From Cheilinus undulatus (lineage: Eukaryota > Chordata > Actinopteri > Labriformes > Labridae): a DNA stretch of 64,000 nt. The notes below the pieces were generated by a model. That model searched no databases. It worked only from the letters and a program-made list of their open reading frames with translations, and was not told the DNA's origin. The first letter of the stretch is position 1. Every line of letters begins with the position of its first letter. The stretch lies in assembly GCF_018320785.1 (NCBI RefSeq), contig NC_054868.1, positions 894,885 to 958,884 of the forward strand. The letters are read 5' to 3'. A program made the translations under genes and the position numbers. Below, one piece after another: positions 1-13,200 of this stretch.

Positions 1-674
1 AAAGACCATGTAAAGTGAAATCCCAGAGCAGTTCATCTCAGTCCAGTCTGTTGTTAGCTTTGCTAAATATTTGTTTTTGTGAAATATTTTGTTTTGTGAA
101 ATGTATTTTACATTTTTGAAATATTAACCCTGTTGGCCTTAAGGGCCACCGTATTCCGTAGTTCACAGCTAGTTTTCGGTAACAGTGGCTGTGTCCGAAA
201 TCACTCCCTATTCACTATGTAGTGCGCTCATTCTATCCCACAATGCATTTTGAGAAGTAGTGAACAACCAGTGGTCACTAGCCCAGCAGTATTTCCCATC
301 ATGCATTGTGGTTGCTGCTCTCAAACATGACAACCCAACTAGAGGAGCACAGGAACACAAATAAAACCCTTTTAAAGCTTTTTTGTTTGTTGGTTTTAAC
401 AAAAGTATTTAATCTGTAATAAAATGATCAGGATTCAAAACGGAACTTTTCTCCCCCGATGAGGATTACAAGACATGAGACCATCATCTTTATGCAAAAA
501 TAAATGATAATGTAGACTGTCTTATCAGTAAAGACAGAACACCTTTACACACCTTTAATGTGAGCAGACTGCCTCGTCTGATCAGTGGAAGTTTTCACAC
601 AGAGGTAGAAACATAGGAAGCCTGCTAATGTTATCTAAAAGATGTGTCTTGAATTAAAAGTTCTCTGTTCTTTG
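1..674. other. traf5 3' flank with dispersed repeat fragments
   Basis: No gene is seen. About 60-155 is an AT-rich repeat ending in ttggccttaagggccacc; an inverted relative lies at about 3999-4080. About 190-330 has tgtccgaaatcactccctat and cacaatgcatt, wording common in fish DNA-transposon remnants. The rest is plain sequence that probably includes the traf5 3' UTR. Confidence 0.5.
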
Positions 675-1261
675 CTAGAGCGTCTCTAAACCTGTCATGT
701 CCACCTTCACTTTGACGAAGAGCGTGTCATCGTCCACGTACAAAGCGTTTTGGGGATTCTCCAGCTTGTTGAGGGGGATGAAGCATGAGAACCCACTCGC
801 CACGTTGCTGAAAGAATCGGCGGCGGGCCGCTGGAAGCTTTTAGACGTGGGGTCGGGTCTGAAGCTGAGGATGCGGTGGTTTCCAGCTCCACTTATATCG
901 AGTACAGACAGAGAAACGTTCTGTTTGAAAGGCCACGGCAGCAGAGCGTCGAAGTCTCCCGGCATCAGGACCACATACAGAGACAGATGAGACCCTCGAC
1001 CCTCACCGTCCCCGTTCAGGTAGACTTTGGCAGCCATTTTGTAGCCACAGCGTCCAGTGTGGAACGGTGAGCTGGTCAGGCAGGGTGATTGACCTTTGGC
1101 TTCGGCTTCCCGCCTCTTCCTGAAGTCCACAATCTTCCAGATCAGTTTGCCGTCGTAGGACGTGGCCGCGAGCTCCTGTAGGTGCTGGTGGTTGTGACTG
1201 AGCTGAGCGCTGTGGACCTCCAGGAGACTGGACTGACGCCTCAGATCCTCCTCTAAAGTTT
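675..1261 (-). CDS. traf5: traf5 last exon: MATH (TRAF-C) domain
   Basis: 587 bases from acceptor ttctag to the stop TAG at 675. It codes for the end of the coiled coil and the whole MATH domain, which binds receptor-tail peptides: YDGKLIWKIVDF, GYKMAAKVYLNGDG, GSHLSLYVVLMPG, ALLPWPFKQ, FRPDPTSKSFQRP, DDDTLFVKVKVDMTG. An ATTAAA (minus strand, 554-559) about 115 bases after the stop is a possible poly(A) signal. Confidence 0.95.
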
Positions 1262-4200
1262 CTAGAAGGAGGAAACAGAATCAGGATTTGAAGTGCAATC
1301 TTCTGAACCTCAAACCCGGTGGATGGATTTCTATATTTGAGAGGAAGTTTGATGAACTCTGAGCCTGGTCAGACCACGCGTTAACCGTGCATTTGGCTCA
1401 TTCAGATACCAAGTGACCGGGGGCGAATTAGCCACAAGATAAGGGGCTAGTGGTTCCTCTTTAACAGCTTTTCTCCATCCCACTGTCATAAACATCCTTT
1501 AACATTACACACTCAAACTCCTCAGCTGATAAATCCTGTGAGGTTACTGGTTAGACTGAAATGACAGTAAAGACGACAAGCTACCAGGAAGTCATGATGC
1601 CATTCACAGACGAGCCTGATCTTAGAGTTAACTCCAGTTTGAGAGACTGGAGGCCAGATTTGGCCACCAGTCTCTCAAACTGGAGAGACTGGAGGCATGA
1701 AATACATTTCACAAAGCATGAAATGTATATTACAGAGCACAAAATATATTTCATAGAGCAGGAAATATATTTCACAGAGCCAGAGATATATTTTGTAGAG
1801 CACAAAATTAATATTATGGAGCACAAAATATATTTCACAGAGCAAGAAATGTATATGACAGACCACAAAATATATTTCACGGAGTATGAGATATATTTCA
1901 CAGAGCAAGAAATATATTTCACAGAGTATGAAATATATTTCACAGAGCATGAAATATATTTCACAGAGCATGAAATATATTTCACAGAGCACAACATAAA
2001 TATTACAGAGCACGAAATATATTTCACAGAGCATGAAATATATTTCACAGAGCAAGAAATATATTTTACAGAGTATGAAATATATTTCACAGAGCACGAA
2101 ATATATTTCACAGAGTATGAAATATATTTCACAGAGCATGAAATATATTTCACAGAGCAAGAAATATATTTTACAGAGTATGAAATATATTTCACAGAGC
2201 ACAAAATATATTTCACAGAGCACAACATAAATATTACAGAGCACAAAATATATTTCACAGAGTATGAAATATATTTCACAGAGCATGAAATATATTTCAC
2301 AGAGTATGAAATATATTTCACAGAGCATGAAATATATTTCACAGAGTATGAAATATATTTCAGAGGACAAAATATATTTCACAGAGCAGGAAATATATTT
2401 TACAGAGTACAAAATGTATAGTACAGAGCACGAAATATATTTCACAGAGTACAACATATATTTCAGAGGACAAAATATACATTTCACAGAGCAGGAAATA
2501 TATTTTAGAGCACAAAATATATTTCACAGACCACGAAATATATTTCAGAGCACAAAATATATCTCACAGAGCAGGAAATATATTTCACAGAGCATGAAAT
2601 GTGAAGCCTTTGGTTTGACACCTGTGTTCTAAAGTATAAATATATAAGGGGTAAAGGTATGAAGGTAGATCTTTGGTTTTTGTTACCTAGATGTTTTTTA
2701 AAAGCCTCAGCTGCTGAAATTTCCTTGATCACAGCATCTAGAGACTTCCTCAGCTGCTCGAGATCCTCTAAACCAGAACCCAGTCCTCGAGTAGTTTGCT
2801 GAATGTCGAGCTGTGTGGTGGACAGGACGCCCTCCTGCCTGCTGACAGTCCTCTGACCACAGAAACAAAAACAAGGACAGTGACATGGTTTAGTAGTGCT
2901 GCATGCTTTAACAGCACACCTTTATAAATGACATCCAGGTATCAGCCTTCTGGAGACTCCAGGTTGGTGAGGACAGCTGGCCTCTAAGCCTGCAGTTACC
3001 TGAGCTGCAGAGAAGACGTGTTCGTGGTTGCTCGTCTGCTGCAGCAGCAGTCTGACTTTCTTCTGCAGACCAGCCAGGTGGAGACTGTCAGTCTGGAGCT
3101 CCTGCTTCCTCAACAGCGCCTCCTCCTGGAGAAGCTCCACCTGCAGAGGAAACATCAGTCTGTGGTATCAGTTCATTATGACTTTATTATCACTGCTTTA
3201 AAAGTTTCCTAAATGCCTAGATATGGGTTTTATTTACCTGTGCAATGTATCAGGTGTGTTTGTTATGTGTACCTGTTGCTCCAGGTGTGTGTTACTCCTC
3301 AGGACCAGCAGCATGTGGTGACTGACAGCAGCATCTTCGTGCAGTTTTACTCTCGCTCTCTTATCCTGCAGAATGAAAACATTCAGTTTTAACCACGGCA
3401 TTCTGTCTTTGGTCGCCTCACCTGTTCTCCAGGTGAACTCACCTGCACCGGGCAGCCGAACCTCCGATAGGAACAGTCGATGAAAACGTCTGGGCACGCC
3501 TGGCTGTGCTCCGACAGCTGGAAGACAACACACAGATTCAACATTTCTGCACCCCTCCATGTGCTCATCTAATCATTTCATCCATGCTCAGTTCATGCAG
3601 AACATTCGGGGAGTCTTTGCCCTGTGTTTTGTCTGCCAGGCTACTCAGAGTCTGCAGTCCTCACCATGGAAAGATAAATGTAGAAACGACTCCTGACAGT
3701 CGCTTGAAAAGCATTTACTGAATTATTCCAAAGTGAAAACTCCAGGAATCATGATAACACTGGTCCAAGTCTAGAAAACATGGTCCGTCCCTTACTGAAG
3801 AATCAGGAAATCTGTAGACCATCAGGAGAGGACTTTAGGAAGAGACTGATGATGAATAAGCTCACCTTGTGTCTGGGAACTTTCTGTGAGCAGCCATTAG
3901 GACAGTCCACATCAGTCTGAGGACAGGAGCTCTGCATGGGATCCTGCAGGACAGAGACGATGATGGACAAACATGATGTTAGCTGACTCCTGACTATGGT
4001 GGCCCTGAAGGCCAACAGGATTAATATTTCAAAAATGCAAAATACATTTCACAAAACAAAAAGAAAATATTTCACAACACACATAAATATTTCACAGACA
4101 GAGACGTCCAAACATTTATACCACTTATGCGTTCGGGGTCGCGAGGGGGAGCTGGAGCCTATCCCAGCTGTCACTGGAAGAAAGGCGGGGTCACCCTAGA

Positions 4201-7200
4201 CAGGTTGCCAGTCAGTCACAGGGCTTATTTCGCAGAGCATGAAATATATTTCACAGAAAACAAAATATATTTCACAGAGCAGGAAATAAAGGATCCTTCC
4301 TCTGTAGTTTTATTCAGATGGGCCTCTGAACTGTTAAAACTGGACTGGCCTGCATGCAAAGGCAAGGATGGAACATTTTATAAACTTGACGACATCATCT
4401 TCAAAAGCAGAGGACGGAATGTTCTTGAAGCTACCTTTTCTCTATTTCCACCAAATACCACAGTTCCAGCTTTTGGAAAGGTGAGGACGTTACCTGGCTG
4501 AGACAGAGTGGGCGTGGCTCCATACGGTGTGAACAGCCGTTGGTCAGGTGGTCCTGCAGGTGCCTCCTCTGTAGCACTGCCCTGCAGCCCAGATTAGTGC
4601 ACTGCAGCAGCTCATACTGACATGAGCTCAGGTGATCCTGCAGAGGCAAAACAACCAGCCAGAGAGCCCCATAAGGATACCATCCACTCAGAGACTTACG
4701 GACCTTTAAACAGAAGCTGTCTGAATCTGAGACTGCTTATTAAAGGTTTATATAAAAGGGATCCACCAAAACAGGAATCATTTTACGTTCTCAAAAGTTC
4801 ATTTTGAACCTGGATCCTTAAAAACACCTGAACACGCTGCAGTATCTATCCCAGGACAGAAGAAGGCCGCTAACACGTTAAAGACACAGGGCCTGTTTCA
4901 GGAACCATGAAAGCCGTTTTCATGTGAGCAAACCGATGAAATGCAACAGGAGCTCACCATTTTTATCTGAAACTGTTGTCACATAAACAAGTCCTCAGTT
5001 AGCAGGAGTGTGTCTTTAACTCTGCAGGCTAGCTCTAAACTCTGCAGGCTAGCTCTAAACTTAGCAGGCTAGCTCTAAACTTAGCAGGCTAGCTCTAAAC
5101 TCTGCAGGCTAGCTCTAAACTTAGCAGGCTAGCTCTAAACTCTGCAGGCTAGCTCTAAACTTAGCAGGCTAGCTCTAAACTTAGCAGGCTAGCTCTAAAC
5201 TCTGCAGGCTAGCTCTAAACTCTGCAGGCTAGCTCTAAACTCTGCAGGCTAGCTCTAAACTTAGCAGGCTAGCTCTAAACTCTGCAGGCTAGCTCTAAAC
5301 TTAGCAGGCTAGCTCTAAACTTAGCAGGCTAGCTCTAAACTCTGCAGGCTAGCTCTAAACTTAGCAGGCTAGCTCTAAACTCTGCAGGCTAGCTCTAAAC
5401 TTAGCAGGCTAGCTTTGAACTCTGCAGGCTAGCTCTAAACTCAGCAGGCTAGCTCTAAACTTAGCAGGCTAGCTCTAAACTCTGCAGGCTAGCTCTAAAC
5501 TTAGCAGGCTAGCTCTAAACTTAGCAGGCTAGCTCTAAACTCTGCAGGCTAGCTCTAAACTCTGCAGGCTAGCTCTAAACTCTGCAGGCTAGCTCTAAAC
5601 TTAGCAGGCTAGCTCTAAACTTAGCAGGCTAGCTTTGAACTCTGCAGGCTAGCTCTAAACTCAGCAGGCTAGCTCTAAACTTAGCAGGCTAGCTCTAAAC
5701 TCTGCAGGCTAGCTCTAAACTTAGCAGGCTAGCTCTAAACTTAGCAGGCTAGCTCTAAACTCTGCAGGCTAGCTCTAAACTCTGCAGGCTAGCTCTAAAC
5801 TCTGCAGGCTAGCTCTAAACTTAGCAGGCTAGCTCTAAACTCTGCAGGCTAGCTCTAAACTTAGCAGGCTAGCTCTAAACTTAGCAGGCTAGCTCTAAAC
5901 TCTGCAGGCTAGCTCTAAACTTAGCAGGCTAGCTCTAAACTCTGCAGGCTAGCTCTAAACTTAGCAGGCTAGCTCTAAACTCAGCAGGCTAGCTCTAAAC
6001 TCTGCAGCCTAACTCTAAACTCTGCAGGCTAGCTCTAAACTCAGCAGGCTAGCTCTAAACTCAGCAGGCTAGCTCTAAACTTAGCAGGCTAGCTCTAAAC
6101 TCAGCAGGCTAGCTCTAAACTTAGCAGGCTAGCTCTAAACTCTGCAGGCTACCTCTAAACTCTGCAGGCTAGCTCTAAACTCTGCAGGCTAGCTCTAAAC
6201 TTAGCAGGCTAGCTCTAAACTCTGCAGGCTAGCTCTAAACTTAGCAGGCTAGCTCTAAACTCTGCAGGCTAGCTCTAAACTCTGCAGGCTAGCTCTAAAC
6301 TCAGCAGGCTAGCTCTAAACTCAGCAGGCTAGCTCTAAACTTAGCAGGCTAGCTCTAAACTCTGCAGCCTAGCTCTAAACTCTGCAGGCTAGCTCTAAAC
6401 TTAGCAGGCTAGCTCTAAACTCAGCAGGCTAGCTCTAAACTTAGCAGGCTAGCTCTAAACTTAGCAGGCTAGCTCTAAACTTAGCAGGCTAGCTTTGAAC
6501 TCTGCAGGCTAGCTCTAAACTCAGCAGGCTAGCTCTAAACTTAGCAGGCTAGCTCTAAACTCTGCAGGCTAGCTCTAAACTTAGCAGGCTAGCTCTAAAC
6601 TCTGCAGGCTAGCTCTAAACTTAGCAGGCTAGCTCTTAACTTAGCAGGCTAGCTCTAAACTCTGCAGGCTAGCTCTAAACTCTGCAGGCTAGCTCTAAAC
6701 TTAGCAGGCTAGCTCTAAACTTAGCAGGCTAGCTCTAAACTCTGCAGGCTAGCTCTAAACTTAGCAGGCTAGCTCTAAACTCTGCAGGCTAGCTCTAAAC
6801 TTAGCAGGCTAGCTCTAAACTCAGCAGGCTAGCTCTAAACTTAGCAGGCTAGCTCTAAACTTAGCAGGCTAGCTCTAAACTTAGCAGGCTAGCTCTAAAC
6901 TCTGCAGGCTAGCTCTAAACTTAGCAGGCTAGCTCTTAACTCTGCAGGCTAGCTCTTAACTCAGCAGGCTAGCTCTAAACTCTGCAGGCTAGCTCTAAAC
7001 TTAGCAGGCTAGCTCTTAACTCTGCAGGCTAGCTCTAAACTCTGCAGGCTAGCTCTAAACTTAGCAGGCTAGCTCTAAACTTAGCAGGCTAGCTCTAAAC
7101 TCTGCAGGCTAGCTCTAAACTCAGCAGGCTAGCTCTAAACTCTGCAGGCTAGCTCTAAACTCTGCAGGCTAGCTCTAAACTCAGCAGGCTAGCTCTAAAC

Positions 7201-10200
7201 TCAGCAGGCTAGCTCTAAACTCTGCAGGCTAGCTCTAAACTTAGCAGGCTAGCTCTAAACTTAGCAGGCTAGCTCTAAACTCAGCAGGCTAGCTCTAAAC
7301 TTAGCAGGCTAGCTCTAAACTTAGCAGGCTAGCTCTAAACTCAGCAGGCTAGCTCTAAACTTAGCAGGCTAGCTCTAAACTCTGCAGGCTAGCTCTAAAC
7401 TTAGCAGGCTAGCTCTAAACTCTGCAGGCTAGCTCTAAACTTAGCAGGCTAGCTCTAAACTTAGCAGGCTAGCTCTAAACTTAGCAGGCTAGCTCTAAAC
7501 TCTGCAGGCTAGCTCTAAACTTAGCAGGCTAGCTCTAAACTTAGCAGGCTAGCTCTAAACTTAGCAGGCTAGCTCTAAACTCTGCAGGCTAGCTCTAAAC
7601 TTAGCAGGCTAGCTCTAAACTTAGCAGGCTAGCTCTAAACTTAGCAGGCTAGCTCTAAACTCTGCAGGCTAGCTCTAAACTTAGCAGGCTAGCTCTAAAC
7701 TTAGCAGGCTAGCTCTAAACTTAGCAGGCTAGCTCTAAACTTAGCAGGCTAGCTCTAAACTCTGCAGGCTAGCTCTAAACTCTGCAGGCTAGCTCTAAAC
7801 TTAGCAGGCTAGCTCTAAACTTAGCAGGCTAGCTCTAAACTTAGCAGGCTAGCTCTAAACTTAGCAGGCTAGCTCTAAACTCAGCAGGCTAGCTCTAAAC
7901 TCTGCAGGCTAGCTCTTAACTCTGCAGGCTAGCTTTGAACTCTGCAGGCTAGCTCTAAACTTAGCAGGCTAGCTCTAAACTTAGCAGGCTAGCTCTAAAC
8001 TTAGCAGGCTAGCTCTAAACTTAGCAGGCTAGCTCTAAACTCAGCAGGCTAGCTCTAAACTCTGCAGGCTAGCTCTTAACTCTGCAGGCTAGCTTTGAAC
8101 TCTGCAGGCTAGCTCTAAACTTAGCAGGCTAGCTCTAAACTCAGCAGGATAGCTCTAAACTCTGCAGGCTAGCTCTAAACTCTGCAGGCTAGCTCTAAAC
8201 TCTGCAGGCTAGCTCTAAACTCAGCAGGCTAGCTCTAAACTCTGCAGGCTAGCTCTAAACTCAGCAGGCTAGCTCTAAACTTAGCAGGCTAGCTCTAAAC
8301 TCAGCAGGCTAGCTCTAAACTTAGCAGGCTAGCTCTAAACTCTGCAGGCTAGCTCTAAACTCAGCAGGCTAGCTCTAAACTTAGCAGGCTAGCTCTAAAC
8401 TCTGCAGGCTAGCTCTAAACTCTGCAGGCTAGCTTTGAACTCTGCAGGCTAGCTCTGAACTCTGCAGGCTAGCTCTAAACTCAGCAGGCTAGCTCTAAAC
8501 TCTGCAGGCTAGCTCTAAACTTAGCAGGCTAGCTCTAAACTTAGCAGGCTAGCTCTAAACTTAGCAGGCAAGCTCTAAACTCTGCAGGCTAGCTCTAAAC
8601 TCAGCAGGCTAGCTCTAAACTCTGCAGGCTACCTCTAAACTCAGCAGGCTAGCTCTAAACTCTGCAGGCTACCTCTAAACTCTGCAGGCTAGCTCTAAAC
8701 TCTGCAGGCTACCTCTAAACTCTGCAGGCTACCTCTAAACTCTGCAGGCTAGCTCTAAACTTAGCAGGCTAGCTCTAAACTTAGCAGGCTAGCTCTAAAC
8801 TCAGCAGGCTAGCTCTAAACTCTGCAGGCTAGCTCTAAACTCTGCAGGCTAGCTCTAAACTTAGCAGGCTAGCTCTAAACTTAGCAGGCAAGCTCTAAAC
8901 TCTGCAGGCTAGCTCTAAACTCTGCAGGCTAGCTCTAAACTCTGCAGGCTAGCTCTAAACTTAGCAGGCTAGCTCTAAACTTAGCAGGCTAGCTCTTAAC
9001 TCTGCAGGCTAGCTCTAAACTTAGCAGGCTAGCTCTAAACTTAGCAGGCTAGCTCTAAACTCAGCAGGCTAGCTCTAAACTTAGCAGTCTAGCTCTAAAC
9101 TTAGCAGGCTAGCTCTAAACTTAGCAGGCTAGCTCTAAACTCAGCAGGCTAGCTCTAAACTTAGCAGGCTAGCTCTAAACTTAGCAGGCTAGCTCTAAAC
9201 TCTGCAGGCTAGCTCTAAACTTAGCAGGCTAGCTCTAAACTCTGCAGGCTAGCTCTAAACTTAGCAGGCTAGCTCTAAACTTAGCAGGCTAGCTCTAAAC
9301 TTAGCAGGCTAGCTCTAAACTCAGCAGGCTAGCTCTAAACTTAGCAGTCTAGCTCTAAACTTTGCAGGCTAGCTCTAAACTTTGCAGGCTAGCTCTAAAC
9401 TCTGCAGGCTAGCTCTAAACTTAGCAGGCAAGCTCTAAACTTAGCAGGCTAGCTCTAAACTTAGCAGGCTAGCTCTAAACTTAGCAGGCTAGCTCTAAAC
9501 TCTGCAGGCTAGCTCTAAACTTAGCAGGCTAGCTCTAAACTTAGCAGGCTAGCTCTAAACTTAGCAGGCTAGCTCTAAACTCTGCAGGCTAGCTCTAAAC
9601 TTAGCAGGCTAGCTCTAAACTCTGCAGGCTAGCTCTAAACTTAGCAGGCTAGCTCTAAACTTAGCAGGCTAGCTCTAAACTTAGCAGGCTAGCTCTAAAC
9701 TTAGCAGGCTAGCTCTAAACTCAGCAGGCTAGCTCTAAACTCTGCAGGCTAGCTCTTAACTCTGCAGGCTAGCTTTGAACTCTGCAGGCTAGCTCTAAAC
9801 TTAGCAGGCTAGCTCTAAACTTAGCAGGCTAGCTCTAAACTTAGCAGGCTAGCTCTAAACTTAGCAGGCTAGCTCTAAACTCAGCAGGCTAGCTCTAAAC
9901 TCTGCAGGCTAGCTCTTAACTCTGCAGGCTAGCTTTGAACTCTGCAGGCTAGCTCTAAACTTAGCAGGCTAGCTCTAAACTCAGCAGGATAGCTCTAAAC
10001 TCTGCAGGCTAGCTCTAAACTCTGCAGGCTAGCTCTAAACTCTGCAGGCTAGCTCTAAACTCAGCAGGCTAGCTCTAAACTCTGCAGGCTAGCTCTAAAC
10101 TCAGCAGGCTAGCTCTAAACTTAGCAGGCTAGCTCTAAACTCTGCAGGCTAGCTCTAAACTTAGCAGGCTAGCTCTAAACTCTGCAGGCTAGCTCTAAAC

Positions 10201-13200
10201 TTAGCAGGCTAGCTCTGAACTCTGCAGGCTAGCTCTAAACTCAGCAGGCTAGCTCTAAACTCAGCAGGCTAGCTCTAAACTTAGCAGGCTAGCTCTGAAC
10301 TCTGCAGGCTAGCTCTAAACTCAGCAGGCTAGCTCTAAACTCTGCAGGCTAGCTCTAAACTTAGCAGGCTAGCTCTAAACTTAGCAGGCTAGCTCTAAAC
10401 TTAGCAGGCTAGCTCTAAACTCAGCAGGCTAGCTCTAAACTCTGCAGGCTAGCTCTAAACTCTGCAGGCTAGCTCTAAACTCTGCAGGCTAGCTCTAAAC
10501 TCTGCAGGCTAGCTCTAAACTTAGCAGGCTAGCTCTAAACTTAGCAGGCTAGCTCTTAACTCTGCAGGCTAGCTCTAAACTTAGCAGGCTAGCTCTAAAC
10601 TTAGCAGGCTAGCTCTAAACTTAGCAGGCTAGCTCTAAACTCAGCAGGCTAGCTCTAAACTTAGCAGTCTAGCTCTAAACTTAGCAGGCTAGCTCTAAAC
10701 TTAGCAGGCTAGCTCTAAACTCAGCAGGCTAGCTCTAAACTTAGCAGGCTAGCTCTAAACTTAGCAGGCTAGCTCTAAACTCTGCAGGCTAGCTCTAAAC
10801 TTAGCAGGCTAGCTCTAAACTCTGCAGGCTAGCTCTAAACTTAGCAGGCTAGCTCTAAACTTAGCAGGCTAGCTCTAAACTTAGCAGGCTAGCTCTAAAC
10901 TCAGCAGGCTAGCTCTAAACTTAGCAGTCTAGCTCTAAACTTTGCAGGCTAGCTCTAAACTTTGCAGGCTAGCTCTAAACTCTGCAGGCTAGCTCTAAAC
11001 TTAGCAGGCAAGCTCTAAACTTAGCAGGCTAGCTCTAAACTTAGCAGGCTAGCTCTAAACTCAGCAGGCTAGCTCTAAACTTAGCAGGCTAGCTCTAAAC
11101 TTAGCAGGCTAGCTCTAAACTCAGCAGGCTAGCTCTAAACTTAGCAGGCTAGCTCTAAACTCTGCAGGCTAGCTCTAAACTTAGCAGGCTAGCTCTAAAC
11201 TCTGCAGGCTAGCTCTAAACTTAGCAGGCTAGCTCTAAACTTAGCAGGCTAGCTCTAAACTTAGCAGGCTAGCTCTAAACTTAGCAGGCTAGCTCTAAAC
11301 TCTGCAGGCTAGCTCTAAACTTAGCAGGCTAGCTCTAAACTCTGCAGGCTAGCTCTAAACTCTGCAGGCTAGCTCTAAACTTAGCAGGCTAGCTCTAAAC
11401 TTAGCAGGCTAGCTCTAAACTCTGCAGGCTAGCTCTAAACTTAGCAGGCTAGCTCTAAACTTAGCAGGCTAGCTCTAAACTTAGCAGGCTAGCTTTGACC
11501 TCTGCATTCTTTAGCTCTACGTTTCAGCCCCAGCACAATGTCAGCCCTGACTGAGAGGTATTCTGGCTTCATGTTGTACAGCAGAAGTAGAAGGAGACGT
11601 TGTCCATTTTTAAACAGGTGTAGTTCATCAGGTTCACCTTCAGGTGCTGTAATGTGACAACAGAGGTGCATTCTGGGTAGTTGGTGCAGTACACTTCTAA
11701 ACAGGAGATTTCTCGTTTGCAGCAGTTATCCTGGAAAACCTGCAGTAAGAAAAGACATGCAATTTGTTGAGTCTCTTAGTTCATGGCCATATATGGAAAA
11801 TGGGTGTGGTCATGATGATGTCACTCTTGGTGGGTGTTGTTTAATGATTTAAAGGGCTCAATCCCTCAAATGTAGAGGCCAATTTCCACCACTTACTGTG
11901 ATCAGCAGTCAAAAGTCAAAATATCAAAGAGGTAAAACTGTTGGACAGAGATTTCAAATTATGAGTTTAAATAGCCAGAATTATTAAATAAAAAGTCAAA
12001 CTACGAAATAGAAAATCTAAATTATGCATTAAAAAGTCAAAATTATGAAAAAAAGTCAAAATGATTAAATAAGTCAAAATATGATGTAAAAATGAGGAAC
12101 TCTGAAATAAACCCACCCTCCCAGGCTCTTTTAGTCCAACCAAACACTCAATTAGACATTTTCAGTTTGCTATTGTAACAGATAGGGAAAATTTTACTGC
12201 ATAAAAATCTTGTCTTTTTATTTATTTTTGATTTTTTGGTATTTAGTATATTTTGTTGGTGTATTGAGGGTTAATTTCACTAAAATCCTCTGTTTTATCC
12301 ATGTTTTATAAGTCTTTATTTTTAGGTACTGTATTCGTGGCATTATGACGCCCTCTGGTGGCAGTAGGGGGTGTCTTGCATCATTTCAGCCCTCTCATTA
12401 GTCTGCTTAGGGCTCAAGAGGTATATAAACGGTGTAGCTTGTTCATGAAGTGCAAACATTAAAGTTCTATGTTTGATTTAACTGCTAGAACAGTTTGGTT
12501 GTTCTAAATATCTGAACAGGAGAGGAAATGAGTGACTTTTTCTTGTGTATTTAGTCTGTAAATCAGAGTTAACGACAGCTAGCTAACATCTTTGTTACAT
12601 GTGCTCGTGTGTGGGGTTTTGCCGCCATCACATCTTCTACGAGCATTTCTTTTTCTCATCTTAGGTGTGTTGTGAAGATAGAACCCATGTTGACGGCACT
12701 TTGCGCTCTCTGAATTCATTCAGATTAAAATCAAGTTCGCTGAGAGCGGCCTGTGACCTTGTTTCCTTTGAGCACCTGAACACAACGCAGCATAGCTGCA
12801 GAGGGCAGCTCCGTTATGCTATGGTAGCATCTTCTCCATCACAGAACTTTGTTTTACTGCTGATGAGCTCATGCTAACATGCAACAATGCTAAATAAAGA
12901 CAGCAAATGCTCTGACCTCAGCAGGTGTGATCACAGCTCCCTCTACTGGACAAACTGGGTTGGACGGTGATGAGGACTCCCTGAGAGACAGAAAAGCAGG
13001 TTCAGCTCAGTCTGTATCAATGGGAGCTGGATTTAAGGTGGACTGTGGTCAGGTGGAGCATGTTTAAGGTGGGGTGTGGTCATGTGGAGCATGTTTAAGG
13101 TGGGCTGTGGTCAGGTGGAGCATATTTAAGGTGGACTGTGGTCATGTGGAGCATGTTAAAGTGGACTGTGGTCAGGTGGAGCACGTTTAAGGTGGACTGT

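Noticed and set aside
1561..2632. EIYFTEH / CEIYFML heptad proteins on both strands
   Set aside because: By-products of the 21-bp minisatellite in traf5 intron 10.
5021..11500. CRISPR array, because of regular spacing and a reverse-strand gtttagagcta resembling a Cas9 repeat
   Set aside because: Units are contiguous with no unique spacers, the context is a vertebrate intron and there are no cas genes. The word match is chance.
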